Origin: JBBDMC01 sp964441935
GTDB taxonomy: Bacteria; Pseudomonadota; Alphaproteobacteria; Rhizobiales; Kaistiaceae
Direction of reading: 5' to 3'
NCBI GenBank assembly: GCA_964441935.1
Contig: CAYTXI010000141.1
Location: forward strand, 1-5,244
Length of the DNA stretch: 5,244 nucleotides
In this document: positions 1-5,108 of the stretch, piece by piece
Numbering within the stretch: position 1 is the stretch's first letter
Layout: every line of letters begins with the position of its first letter
The notes under the pieces: model-generated
Databases searched by the model: none
The model's input: only the letters and a program-made list of their open reading frames with translations
What the model was told of the DNA's origin: nothing
Translations under genes and position numbers: made by a program

Positions 1-195
1 GGCCTCGGCGAGGCCGCGGACGGCAAGGGCCCGGCGGATGGCGTCGAGCCCCTTGACGTGCTTGTAGAGGGAAGGGGAGCGGACGCCGAGGTCGGCGGCG
101 AGTCGGGCAAGGCTCACCGCCTCGATGCCGTCGGCGTCGGCAATCGCCGCGGCGCGGTCGATGACGGCGTCCGCGTTAAGGCCGGCGCGCGGCAT
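1..195 (-). CDS. TetR/AcrR-family transcriptional regulator, N-terminal part (runs off left edge)
   Basis: Sixty-five codons are visible, starting at the ATG whose first base is 195 and running off the window. Residues 8-55 look like a TetR-type DNA-binding domain: a first helix (AVIDRAAAIADADG), then the helix-turn-helix with SLARLAADLGVRSPSLYKHV, matching the family pattern LAxxLGVxxxSLYxHV. The wording resembles TetR regulators with a WHG-type C-terminal domain, but that domain lies outside the window, so the ligand cannot be inferred. The start codon lies one base after the hydrolase stop (TGA-C-ATG), and a GGGGAG Shine-Dalgarno at 201-206 sits inside the hydrolase end, 5 bases upstream. 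The gene is therefore the second cistron of a hydrolase-regulator operon. I infer autoregulation through the inverted repeats at 1121-1152. The family call is firm; the subfamily is uncertain. Confidence 0.9.
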   Translation of the reverse strand, partial: MPRAGLNADAVIDRAAAIADADGIEAVSLARLAADLGVRSPSLYKHVKGLDAIRRALAVRGLAEA

Positions 196-196
196 G

Positions 197-1099
197 TCAG
201 CTCCCCGTCGGGCCGGCGAGGAAGTCGACGATCGCCGGGGCGGTCTCGTCCGGCATCTCGGCGTGAGGATAGTGGCCGGCACCCTCGATGATCCTGACTG
301 TACCGTTGAGTCGGCCGGCGATAATCTTGGCCTCGGCGGCGGGATCCGGGAAGTCGGGATCCTTCGTGCCCATGACGACCAAGGTCGGTGCGCGGACCTC
401 GCCGAGGCGGGCCTCGACGTCGGACTTGTCTCCGTCGCGGCCCATCATGGCCCTCAGCGCCGCCATGCGGCCGGGCTCGGCGAGGTTGGCGGCGAGCGCC
501 CGCTTGTATTCGTCGAAGTCGGCTGGTTTGGCGGTTGGGTAGAGCGAGGCGTAGTAGCCGAGCCACGCCGGGCGCGCCCAGGGTCCGGCGAAGGCGGCCT
601 TGATCATCAGGGTCTGCATCGCGCCCTTGAGCCAGCTCTGAGGCGGCACCTGGCGGACGAAGGGGCCGATGAGCACGAGGCGGCTTACGAGGTCGGCGGC
701 CTCCGCCGCGGCCCAGGCGCCGGCGCCGGCGCCCATGGAGGTGCCGACGACGGTCGCGGGGCCGGCGTCGAGGTGGCGCACCAGGGCGACGACGTCATTG
801 CCAACCGCGGAGGTGCGGTAGCTCGGCCAGTCGGGCGAGGTCTCGCCGTGGCCGCGGATGTCCATGGTGACGACGCGGTAGCCAGCGGCGAGGAGACGCG
901 GGGCGAGGAAGCGATACTCCTGGCGGAGGTCGCCGAGGCCCGGGACCATGACCACCAGCGGGCCGCTGCCGCGATCGTCATAGGCGATGCGGCCGTCGGG
1001 GCGGTCGAGGAACAACGTCGGTGCAGCGTCGGAAGTCGCTTCGGCGGAGGCGGCCATGGTGGGGATGGTGCCAAGCGGCGCGAAGCTGAGGTTGGTCAT
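197..1099 (-). CDS. alpha/beta-fold hydrolase
   Basis: This 300-residue protein has the full set of alpha/beta hydrolase landmarks. The oxyanion-side loop is VPGLGD (52-57), followed by the strand and turn DIRGHGETS (80-88). The nucleophile elbow is G-T-S-M-G with Ser121, the acid is Asp247 (GTKDPD), and the base is His276 (GAGHYPH). A cap segment of about 145-215 lies between. No signal peptide is evident, so it is probably cytoplasmic. The start is supported by GGAG at 1109-1112, 9 bases before the ATG; the next Met (residue 15) lacks such a site. It heads an operon with a TetR-type regulator and is divergent from a VOC-family metalloenzyme. The substrate cannot be read from sequence. Esterase, lactonase or C-C bond hydrolase activities are all open, and the triad spacing (126 and 29 residues) also fits meta-cleavage product hydrolases, although that spacing is generic. 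Confidence 0.95.
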   Translation of the reverse strand: MTNLSFAPLGTIPTMAASAEATSDAAPTLFLDRPDGRIAYDDRGSGPLVVMVPGLGDLRQEYRFLAPRLLAAGYRVVTMDIRGHGETSPDWPSYRTSAVGNDVVALVRHLDAGPATVVGTSMGAGAGAWAAAEAADLVSRLVLIGPFVRQVPPQSWLKGAMQTLMIKAAFAGPWARPAWLGYYASLYPTAKPADFDEYKRALAANLAEPGRMAALRAMMGRDGDKSDVEARLGEVRAPTLVVMGTKDPDFPDPAAEAKIIAGRLNGTVRIIEGAGHYPHAEMPDETAPAIVDFLAGPTGS

Positions 1100-1120
1100 C
1101 GGAAATCACTCCATGTTAAT

Positions 1121-1152
1121 GCGTTAGCTGATTAGCTAATAGCGTTAGCTAT
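1121..1152. promoter_or_regulatory. probable TetR-type operator: overlapping inverted repeats
   Basis: This AT-rich island stands out from its GC-rich surroundings and holds three alternating copies of one hexamer: TTAGCT (1124-1129), AGCTAA (1134-1139) and TTAGCT (1145-1150). The first pair forms an inverted repeat with a 4-base spacer. The second pair extends to 7-base arms, TAGCTAA (1133-1139) and TTAGCTA (1145-1151), with a 5-base spacer. The outer copies are also a direct repeat GCGTTAGCT (1121-1129 and 1142-1150) offset by 21 bases, two helical turns, which would place bound dimers on the same face. The site covers the -10 and half the spacer of the hydrolase promoter, a classical repression geometry. 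The operon's own TetR-family regulator is the likely binder (inference). Confidence 0.75.
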
Positions 1153-1165
1153 CGACAATGGCAAG
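1137..1165 (-). promoter_or_regulatory. promoter of the hydrolase-tetR operon
   Basis: On the minus strand, CTTGCC (1160-1165) is followed by exactly 17 bases and then CTATTA (1137-1142). Compared with the alphaproteobacterial housekeeping consensus CTTGAC-N17-CTATAT, this matches 5/6 and 4/6. Read in E. coli register it is TTGCCA-N17-TATTAG. It lies about 38 bases upstream of the hydrolase ATG, and its -10 is embedded in the inverted repeats. Confidence 0.65.
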
Positions 1166-1179
1166 CCCTTTTTTCAGTT

Positions 1180-1208
1180 CGTGGCGGCGGCGGGGAATAC
1201 GCCTATAT
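1180..1208 (+). promoter_or_regulatory. candidate promoter of the VOC-family gene
   Basis: An exact CTATAT (1203-1208) lies 17 bases after CGTGGC (1180-1185). That is 6/6 and 4/6 against the alphaproteobacterial consensus. Initiation would fall near 1215, giving a leader of 30-40 bases that contains the palindrome at 1227-1240. The -35 starts 28 bases beyond the inverted-repeat operator, so direct control by the TetR regulator is possible but not obvious. Confidence 0.45.
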
Positions 1209-1226
1209 CCTGGGGCAAAGCGGAAT

Positions 1227-1240
1227 GGCGGCTAGCCGCC
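1227..1240 (+). promoter_or_regulatory. perfect 14-base palindrome in the leader, next to the Shine-Dalgarno
   Basis: GGCGGCTAGCCGCC is a perfect palindrome. As RNA it folds into a 5-bp all-G/C stem with a CUAG loop, ending exactly where the purine-rich GGAAAGG (1241-1247) begins. It could stabilise the leader, shape ribosome access, or be a DNA operator. No function is shown by the sequence alone, and short G/C palindromes also arise by chance in GC-rich DNA. Confidence 0.4.
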
Positions 1241-1247
1241 GGAAAGG

Positions 1248-1784
1248 ATGGATGCCTTGTCAGACACGAAACTGGCGCGGCCCGGCGGAGAGACGCTCGC
1301 GGCGCGAGCGATCGACCCCGGGGTCAGGATCGGGCACGTTCACCTCAAGGTCGCGGACATCGAGCGGTCGCTTGCCTTCTATTGTGGCGTGCTCGGCTTC
1401 GAGCTGACGCAGCGCTATGGCAGCCAGGCCGCGTTCGTCTCGGCCGGCGGCTACCATCACCACATCGGGCTCAACACATGGGAGAGCCGCAACGGCTCGC
1501 CGCCACCGCGGGGGACGACCGGGCTCTATCACGCCGCGATCCTCTACCCGAGCCGGCCGGCGTTGGCCGACGCGCTCAGGCGGCTGATCGCGGCCGGCAT
1601 CCCGCTCGAAGGCGCGAGCGATCACGGGGTCAGTGAGGCGCTTTATCTTCGCGACCCCGACGACAACGGCCTGGAGCTCTACCGGGACCGGCCGCGGGCA
1701 GAGTGGCCGCTGAACCCCGACGGGTCGCTGCGCATGAAGACCGAGCCGCTCAACCTTGATAATCTCGTCGCGGAAGGCGCGTGA
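1248..1784 (+). CDS. VOC-superfamily protein, catechol-2,3-dioxygenase/glyoxalase-like
   Basis: This 178-residue protein forms one vicinal-oxygen-chelate domain of two beta-alpha-beta-beta-beta modules. The first is residues 26-80, beginning GHVHLKVADIERSLAFY; the second is residues 92-147, ending LRDPDDNGLELYRDRP. The likely metal ligands are His32, His95 and Glu143. Their spacing (63 and 48) is close to the His-His-Glu ligands of type I extradiol dioxygenases, and the HHH at 70-72 sits where that family has its catalytic His. The short Pro-rich tail (149-178) resembles CatE-like VOC proteins. An in-frame TAG at 1233-1235 limits the start. GGAAAGG abuts the ATG at 1248 with no spacing, whereas a TTG at 1257-1259 has ideal 9-base spacing and would give a 175-residue protein starting MSDTKLARP. 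Glyoxalase or antibiotic-resistance VOC functions are less likely but not excluded. Confidence 0.93.
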   Translation: MDALSDTKLARPGGETLAARAIDPGVRIGHVHLKVADIERSLAFYCGVLGFELTQRYGSQAAFVSAGGYHHHIGLNTWESRNGSPPPRGTTGLYHAAILYPSRPALADALRRLIAAGIPLEGASDHGVSEALYLRDPDDNGLELYRDRPRAEWPLNPDGSLRMKTEPLNLDNLVAEGA

Positions 1785-2092
1785 GCATTTTTGAGGCTAC
1801 GCGCAAAGCGGGTGGTTGTTGCACACAATCGTACCGTTCCAGAACACCGCTCGTTAACGTCGCGCCTGCGGTCGCCGATTGTCTCGACGGCGGGCTCCCA
1901 CAAATCGGTGTCGCGTGGTCGGGAGGGGCGATATCTCGTGAGTCCAAACCCGGAACCCGGCCAAGGCAGGTGATTCGGACACGGTCCGTTCCCGGTGTGG
2001 TCCACATGTTAACCGCCGGCCCGGGCGACGACGGGCGTGCTTAACGGCCGCGAAAGAAACATGGCCGCTCTACACCGCGTCGCATGTCGGCG
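1785..2092. other. 308-base gap between converging genes, no convincing gene
   Basis: I see no coding region or tRNA here. A frame opening with a GTG at 1781 (overlapping the VOC stop as GTGA) runs 87 codons, but it uses many codons avoided by its neighbours (AGA, ACA, ATA, TTA, CCA) and shows no recognisable domain. Two imperfect hairpins are visible. One spans 1873-1910 (CGCCGATTGT against ACAAATCGGTG, with a G-U pair and one bulged A). A compact one is at 1976-1988 (CGGAC, loop ACG, GTCCG). Neither is followed by a clear T run, so a bidirectional terminator is only a possibility. Confidence 0.5.
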
Positions 2093-2686
2093 TCAGAACA
2101 ACAGCGCGAGGGTCACGGAGGCGAGGAGAAGGACGGCAAAGGCGATGTTGATCGCGCGATTGGTGCGCGGATCGCGAAACAGGCGTGTTAGCGCCGAGCC
2201 CGCCAAGAGCCACGCGATGTTGACGATGCTGACGATGACGGTGACCACGGCCACCTTCGCCGCGATGTCCGCAGCGAGACGCTCCTTTATCAGCACGAAG
2301 CCGGAGAAGAGCGCCGCCATCGCCGCATACGCTTTCGGATTTACCAGCGACAGGAACACGCCGGCGGGAAAGGACGGCCGGCGGTTCTGGCTGTCGCCGT
2401 CCGTGAGGGGCGGCGCGGTGGCGATGCGGTAAGCGAGATAAACGAAGTAAGCGGCAGCCGCGCCTGCGACGACGGGGGTCGCGCCTGGCACCGCCAGGAT
2501 GACGCCGGCGACACCGGTCGCCGTGATCAGCATGACGGCGTCGACACCGAGAGTGAGGCCGACCAGGTAGGCGAGGCCGCGGCGCGCGCCGAAGGCGGCA
2601 CCGGTGGCGGCGAGGCTCAGTGTGTTCGGGCCGGGGCTGCCAGCGAGGGCGAATCCAGCGACAACGAAGCTGAGCAGATCTTCCAT
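2093..2686 (-). CDS. LysE/RhtB-family exporter
   Basis: This is a 197-residue inner-membrane protein, the usual length for the LysE/RhtB amino-acid and metabolite exporters. It has about six hydrophobic segments: roughly 4-28, 38-64, 70-90, 108-132, 140-165 and 175-196. The family signature SPGPN sits at 17-21 in the first segment, and the NPK motif (116-118) follows the polar central loop 92-105. I chose the ATG at 2684-2686 because GGGAAGG (2692-2698) lies 5 bases upstream. The frame stays open further upstream, but that extension is polar and lacks family resemblance. The nearest good promoter (2922-2950) lies before a small membrane-protein frame, suggesting a two-gene unit with a 70-base gap. 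The substrate cannot be assigned; homoserine, threonine or lysine analogues are typical for the family. Confidence 0.93.
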   Translation of the reverse strand: MEDLLSFVVAGFALAGSPGPNTLSLAATGAAFGARRGLAYLVGLTLGVDAVMLITATGVAGVILAVPGATPVVAGAAAAYFVYLAYRIATAPPLTDGDSQNRRPSFPAGVFLSLVNPKAYAAMAALFSGFVLIKERLAADIAAKVAVVTVIVSIVNIAWLLAGSALTRLFRDPRTNRAINIAFAVLLLASVTLALLF

Positions 2687-2756
2687 GACTGCCTTCCCTG
2701 CGGGAGACGTCAGCAACGACGGTAACCGGCCGTGGGCGCCGCCGGCTACCATCGTG

Positions 2757-2894
2757 TCACGACCGCAAGGCGACGTAGATGAGCCCCGCCACCGTCAGTG
2801 CGGCCATGGCGATCAACGCGATCCACCGGTAGGTGCGGTCGAATCGCGTCTCCCCGGCGGGAGCCGGGGGAGGGTCGGCTTCGGGTTGCTTGAT
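2757..2894 (-). CDS. small single-pass membrane protein with non-canonical ATC start (putative)
   Basis: This 45-codon frame has no recognised family. Residues 2-20 are polar and Pro-rich (KQPEADPPPAPAGETRF). Residues 24-43 form a clean transmembrane segment (WIALIAMAALTVAGLIYVAL) preceded by Arg20 and Arg23 and followed by Arg-Ser and stop, so an N-in orientation is likely. About 87% of its codons end in G or C, like its neighbours. The frame has no ATG, GTG or TTG between the upstream in-frame TGA and the membrane segment. However, ATC (2892-2894) follows an AAGG Shine-Dalgarno by 8 bases, exactly where a start is expected. A near-consensus promoter at 2922-2950 would place transcription start about 20 bases before it. 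It ends 70 bases before the exporter. It may be a real gene with a rare start, a gene that lost its ATG, or part of the exporter leader. Confidence 0.55.
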   Translation of the reverse strand: MKQPEADPPPAPAGETRFDRTYRWIALIAMAALTVAGLIYVALRS

Positions 2895-2902
2895 GGGCCC
2901 TA

Positions 2903-2913
2903 CCTTACTAAGG
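2903..2913. promoter_or_regulatory. short palindrome at the predicted transcription start
   Basis: CCTTA-C-TAAGG is an exact 5-base inverted repeat around one base. It lies just downstream of the expected initiation point of the minus-strand promoter at 2922-2950 and overlaps the AAGG ribosome-binding site of the small frame. It could be a repressor half-site pair, but arms this short may be coincidental. Confidence 0.25.
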
Positions 2914-2921
2914 GCGGCGCG

Positions 2922-2950
2922 ATGTAGCTCTGCGGCTGGAATCCGTCAAG
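2922..2950 (-). promoter_or_regulatory. strong predicted promoter for the small membrane frame and exporter
   Basis: On the minus strand, CTTGAC (2945-2950) is followed by exactly 17 bases and then CTACAT (2922-2927). This matches 11 of 12 positions of the alphaproteobacterial housekeeping consensus CTTGAC-N17-CTATAT, the best promoter in the window. Initiation would fall near 2915, giving a leader of about 20 bases to the small membrane frame. Confidence 0.7.
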
Positions 2951-2976
2951 ACCTCGGCGTGAGCGCCCCGCGGCGA

Positions 2977-3005
2977 GGTGCAAACCGGCGGCTGCTCCCC
3001 TATAT
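2977..3005 (+). promoter_or_regulatory. candidate promoter of the GTPase operon
   Basis: An exact CTATAT (3000-3005) lies about 50 bases before the GTPase ATG, giving a leader of about 45 bases. The -35 position at the ideal 17-base distance (GGTGCA) matches only 2/6, so this is a weak or activator-dependent promoter, or a false call. No Zur-type box or cobalamin riboswitch was recognised between 2951 and 3056. Confidence 0.35.
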
Positions 3006-3056
3006 CGGTGGCGACCCGATACCCCGGCGGCCTTGAACCGCCCTCGGAGTTTCCCC

Positions 3057-4070
3057 ATGGCAGAGACGCAGATTCCCGTCACCGTGCTCACCGGCTACCT
3101 CGGTTCCGGCAAGACGACGCTCCTCAACCGCATCCTCACCGAAAACCACGGCAAGAAGTACGCGGTGGTGGTCAACGAGTTCGGCGAGATCGGCATCGAC
3201 AACGAGCTGATCGTCGAATCGGACGAGGAAGTCTTCGAAATGAACAATGGGTGCGTGTGCTGTACGGTGCGTGGCGACCTGATCCGCGTGGTCGAGGGGC
3301 TGATGAAGCGGCCGGGCGGCTTTGACGGCATCCTGGTCGAGACTACCGGGCTCGCAGACCCGGCGCCGGTGGCGCAGACCTTCTTCATGGACGATGACGT
3401 GCGCGCCAAGGCCAAGCTCGACGCGGTGGTGGCGATCGCCGATGCCAAGCACCTCGTCCAGCGGCTCGCTGACTCTCGCGAGGCTGAGGAGCAGATCGGC
3501 TTCGCCGACGTGATCCTGGTCAACAAGACGGACCTCGTGACGTCGGAGGAACTGGCGGAGGTCGAGGAACGCATCCGCGCGATCAACCCCGGCGCATTGA
3601 TCCACCGCACCGAGCGCTGCGCCATTCCGTTGAGCAACGTGCTCGACCGCGGCGCCTTCGACCTCGACCGCATCCTCACGCTCGACCCGGCGTTCCTCGA
3701 CGGGCACGATCACGATCACGATCACGATCACGACCATGACCACGATCACGATCATCACCACCCCGATCATCATGACACCACCATCGGTAGCGTGGCGCTC
3801 GCTGCGGGCGCGCTCGAACCGCAGCGGTTCTTTCCGTGGATCCAGGAGATCACGCAGCAATTCGGACCGGACATCCTGCGACTCAAGGGCATCCTCGCCT
3901 TCAAAGACGACCCGGAGCGCTACGTCGTCCAGGGCGTTCACATGATCATCGAGGGCGACCACCAGCGAGCATGGAAGGAGGGCGAGGAACGCACGAGCCG
4001 GCTGGTGTTCATCGGCCGCAAGCTCGATGCGGGCGTGCTCAGGGCCGGCTTCGAGGCGTGCGTGGCGTAG
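3057..4070 (+). CDS. COG0523 (CobW/ZNG1-like) metallochaperone GTPase with His/Asp-rich loop
   Basis: This 337-residue cytoplasmic G3E-family GTPase belongs to the metal-insertion chaperones. Seen in order: P-loop GYLGSGKT (13-20), NEFGEIGID (40-48), the family metal-binding motif C-V-C-C (66-69), ETTGLADP (95-102), guanine-specificity NKTD (156-159), a His/Asp tract (217-240; 13 His), and a CobW C-terminal domain (about 245-337) ending RLVFIGRKLD...LRAGFEAC. The ATG at 3057 is chosen because GGAG (3046-3049) lies 7 bases upstream; a TTG at 3033 would add eight residues without a good site. COG0523 members serve zinc, cobalt, nickel or iron targets. With no cobalamin genes here and a His-rich loop, zinc handling is the likelier role (inference), so I give no cobW symbol. 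It is followed at 48 bases by the beta-propeller gene. Confidence 0.95.
   Translation: MAETQIPVTVLTGYLGSGKTTLLNRILTENHGKKYAVVVNEFGEIGIDNELIVESDEEVFEMNNGCVCCTVRGDLIRVVEGLMKRPGGFDGILVETTGLADPAPVAQTFFMDDDVRAKAKLDAVVAIADAKHLVQRLADSREAEEQIGFADVILVNKTDLVTSEELAEVEERIRAINPGALIHRTERCAIPLSNVLDRGAFDLDRILTLDPAFLDGHDHDHDHDHDHDHDHDHHHPDHHDTTIGSVALAAGALEPQRFFPWIQEITQQFGPDILRLKGILAFKDDPERYVVQGVHMIIEGDHQRAWKEGEERTSRLVFIGRKLDAGVLRAGFEACVA
3705..3752 (+). repeat. hexanucleotide tandem repeat encoding (His-Asp)8
   Basis: Eight in-frame six-base units follow one another: six are CACGAT, and the fifth and sixth are CACGAC and CATGAC. They encode eight His-Asp pairs, continued by HHHPDHHD up to 3776. The near-identical units make length change by replication slippage possible without frameshift, so the number of metal-binding residues may vary between strains. 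The synonymous changes in two units suggest the tract is partly stabilised. Confidence 0.9.
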
Positions 4071-4118
4071 TGTCAGGCGCTGCGGTGCATCCGGATCGAT
4101 AGCGGTAATTGCGGGGCT

Positions 4119-5099
4119 GTGCCTTCCATTCAGGAGTTCCCATTCGGCGCCTACGTTGTCGAGGCCGCGTTCCTCGGCGAGACGGCCGCGTTCGCGCTCG
4201 GCGACGGCACGGTCAGGCTCGCGGACGGGGCGGAGGCCAAGAGCGCGGCGGTGCACTCCGGTGCGATCCTGGCGGCGACGGCGACCCGCGAGGGTAAGCT
4301 TCTCACCGGCGGCGACGACGGCAGGGTGGCGCTGACCGACGCCGGTGGCGCGGCGTATACGATCGCCGAGCGGCCGCGCAAGTGGATCGACCTGGTGGCG
4401 GCAGGACCAAACGGCGCGGTCGCCTTCGCCAGCGGGCGGCAGGCGTTCGTCAAACTCGCCGACGGGCGCGAGCGCACCTTTGACCATGAGCGGGCGGTTG
4501 GCGGTCTCGCCTTCGCGCCGAAGGGTCTCAGGCTCGCTGTCGCCCGCTACGGTGGGGTGACGCTGTGGTGGGCGGGCACGGAGGCGAAGCCGGTGAGTCT
4601 CGACTGGCAAGGCGCGCACATCGCGGCGACGTTCTCACCTGATGGCCGCTACCTGATCACTGTCATGCAGGAGAACGCGCTGCACGGCTGGCGGCTTGCC
4701 GACGGCAAGGACATGCAGATGAGCGGCTACCCGGCGAAGCCGCGCTCGCTGTCTTGGTCGGCGAAGGGGCGGTTCCTGGCCTCATCGGGTGCGAACGCGG
4801 CGATCCTATGGCCGTTCCACTTCAAGGACGGGCCCATGGGAAGGCAGCCGACGCAGCTCGGCGCGCGCGAGGTGCTGGTGACGCGGGTCGCCTGTCACCC
4901 GCGGGAGGACGTGGTCGCCGTTGGCTACCAGGACGGCATGGTAATGGCGGTACGCTTCGCCGACGCGGAGGAGGCGGTGATGCGCCGGTCCGGGGACGGC
5001 GCGGTCTCGGCGCTCGCCTGGGACGACGGCGGGCGGCATCTGGCTTTCGGAACCGAGGAAGGCGCCGCAGGTCTCGTCGACCTTGCTGCGCGGAGCTAG
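4119..5099 (+). CDS. WD40-repeat-like beta-propeller protein
   Basis: This 326-residue protein has no signal peptide or membrane segment. It is built of degenerate WD40-type repeats, best seen at about 46-75 (HSGAILAATA...GGDDGRVALTD), 123-151 (HERAVGGLAFAPKG...VTLWW), 164-192 (WQGAHIAATFSPDGRYLIT), 206-233 (PRSLSWSAKGRFLAS...AILWPF), 253-281 (LVTRVACHPREDVVAVG) and 293-322 (DGAVSALAWDDGGRHLAFG). With the N-terminal strands (10-35) and the stretch near 85-115 this could close a seven- or eight-blade propeller. Such domains usually serve as protein-interaction platforms. The start is a GTG with only a weak GGGG nearby; no ATG is available and the GTPase stop lies in frame 16 codons upstream. 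Its position after the COG0523 GTPase suggests a partner or client (inference); its biochemical role is unknown to me. Confidence 0.9.
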   Translation: MPSIQEFPFGAYVVEAAFLGETAAFALGDGTVRLADGAEAKSAAVHSGAILAATATREGKLLTGGDDGRVALTDAGGAAYTIAERPRKWIDLVAAGPNGAVAFASGRQAFVKLADGRERTFDHERAVGGLAFAPKGLRLAVARYGGVTLWWAGTEAKPVSLDWQGAHIAATFSPDGRYLITVMQENALHGWRLADGKDMQMSGYPAKPRSLSWSAKGRFLASSGANAAILWPFHFKDGPMGRQPTQLGAREVLVTRVACHPREDVVAVGYQDGMVMAVRFADAEEAVMRRSGDGAVSALAWDDGGRHLAFGTEEGAAGLVDLAARS

Positions 5100-5108
5100 A
5101 AGGCCGCC

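Noticed and set aside
125..1135. A 336-codon open frame on the plus strand opposite the hydrolase
   Set aside because: It mirrors the hydrolase codons, is Gly/Arg/Ala-rich without any motif, and the opposite strand carries a full catalytic triad with good ribosome-binding signals.
1920..2010. Possible tRNA-like segment in the gap
   Set aside because: Local hairpins exist, but no cloverleaf with a T-loop consensus and a matching acceptor stem could be drawn.
1781..2044. 87-codon frame starting at GTG that overlaps the VOC stop
   Set aside because: The overlap looks like translational coupling, but codon use is unlike the neighbours and no fold or motif is recognisable; kept only as part of the gap description.
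2604..2927. Plus-strand 107-codon frame across the exporter start and the small membrane frame
   Set aside because: It runs antisense to two frames with better codon bias and clear hydrophobic segments, and it has no motif.
2951..3056. Possible cobalamin riboswitch or Zur box before the GTPase
   Set aside because: The leader after the predicted -10 is only about 45 bases, no conserved B12-box-like element is seen, and no AT-rich Zur-type palindrome is present.
3033..3056. TTG start adding eight residues to the GTPase
   Set aside because: The ATG at 3057 has a GGAG site at 7-base spacing, and the family P-loop normally begins about 10-15 residues from the N-terminus.
3000..4619. A 539-codon open frame on the minus strand opposite the GTPase and propeller genes
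   Set aside because: It is the complement of well-supported genes. It reads the His/Asp repeat as a run of Val/Ile and is otherwise Arg/Asp/Val-rich with no domain, as expected for antisense frames in GC-rich DNA.
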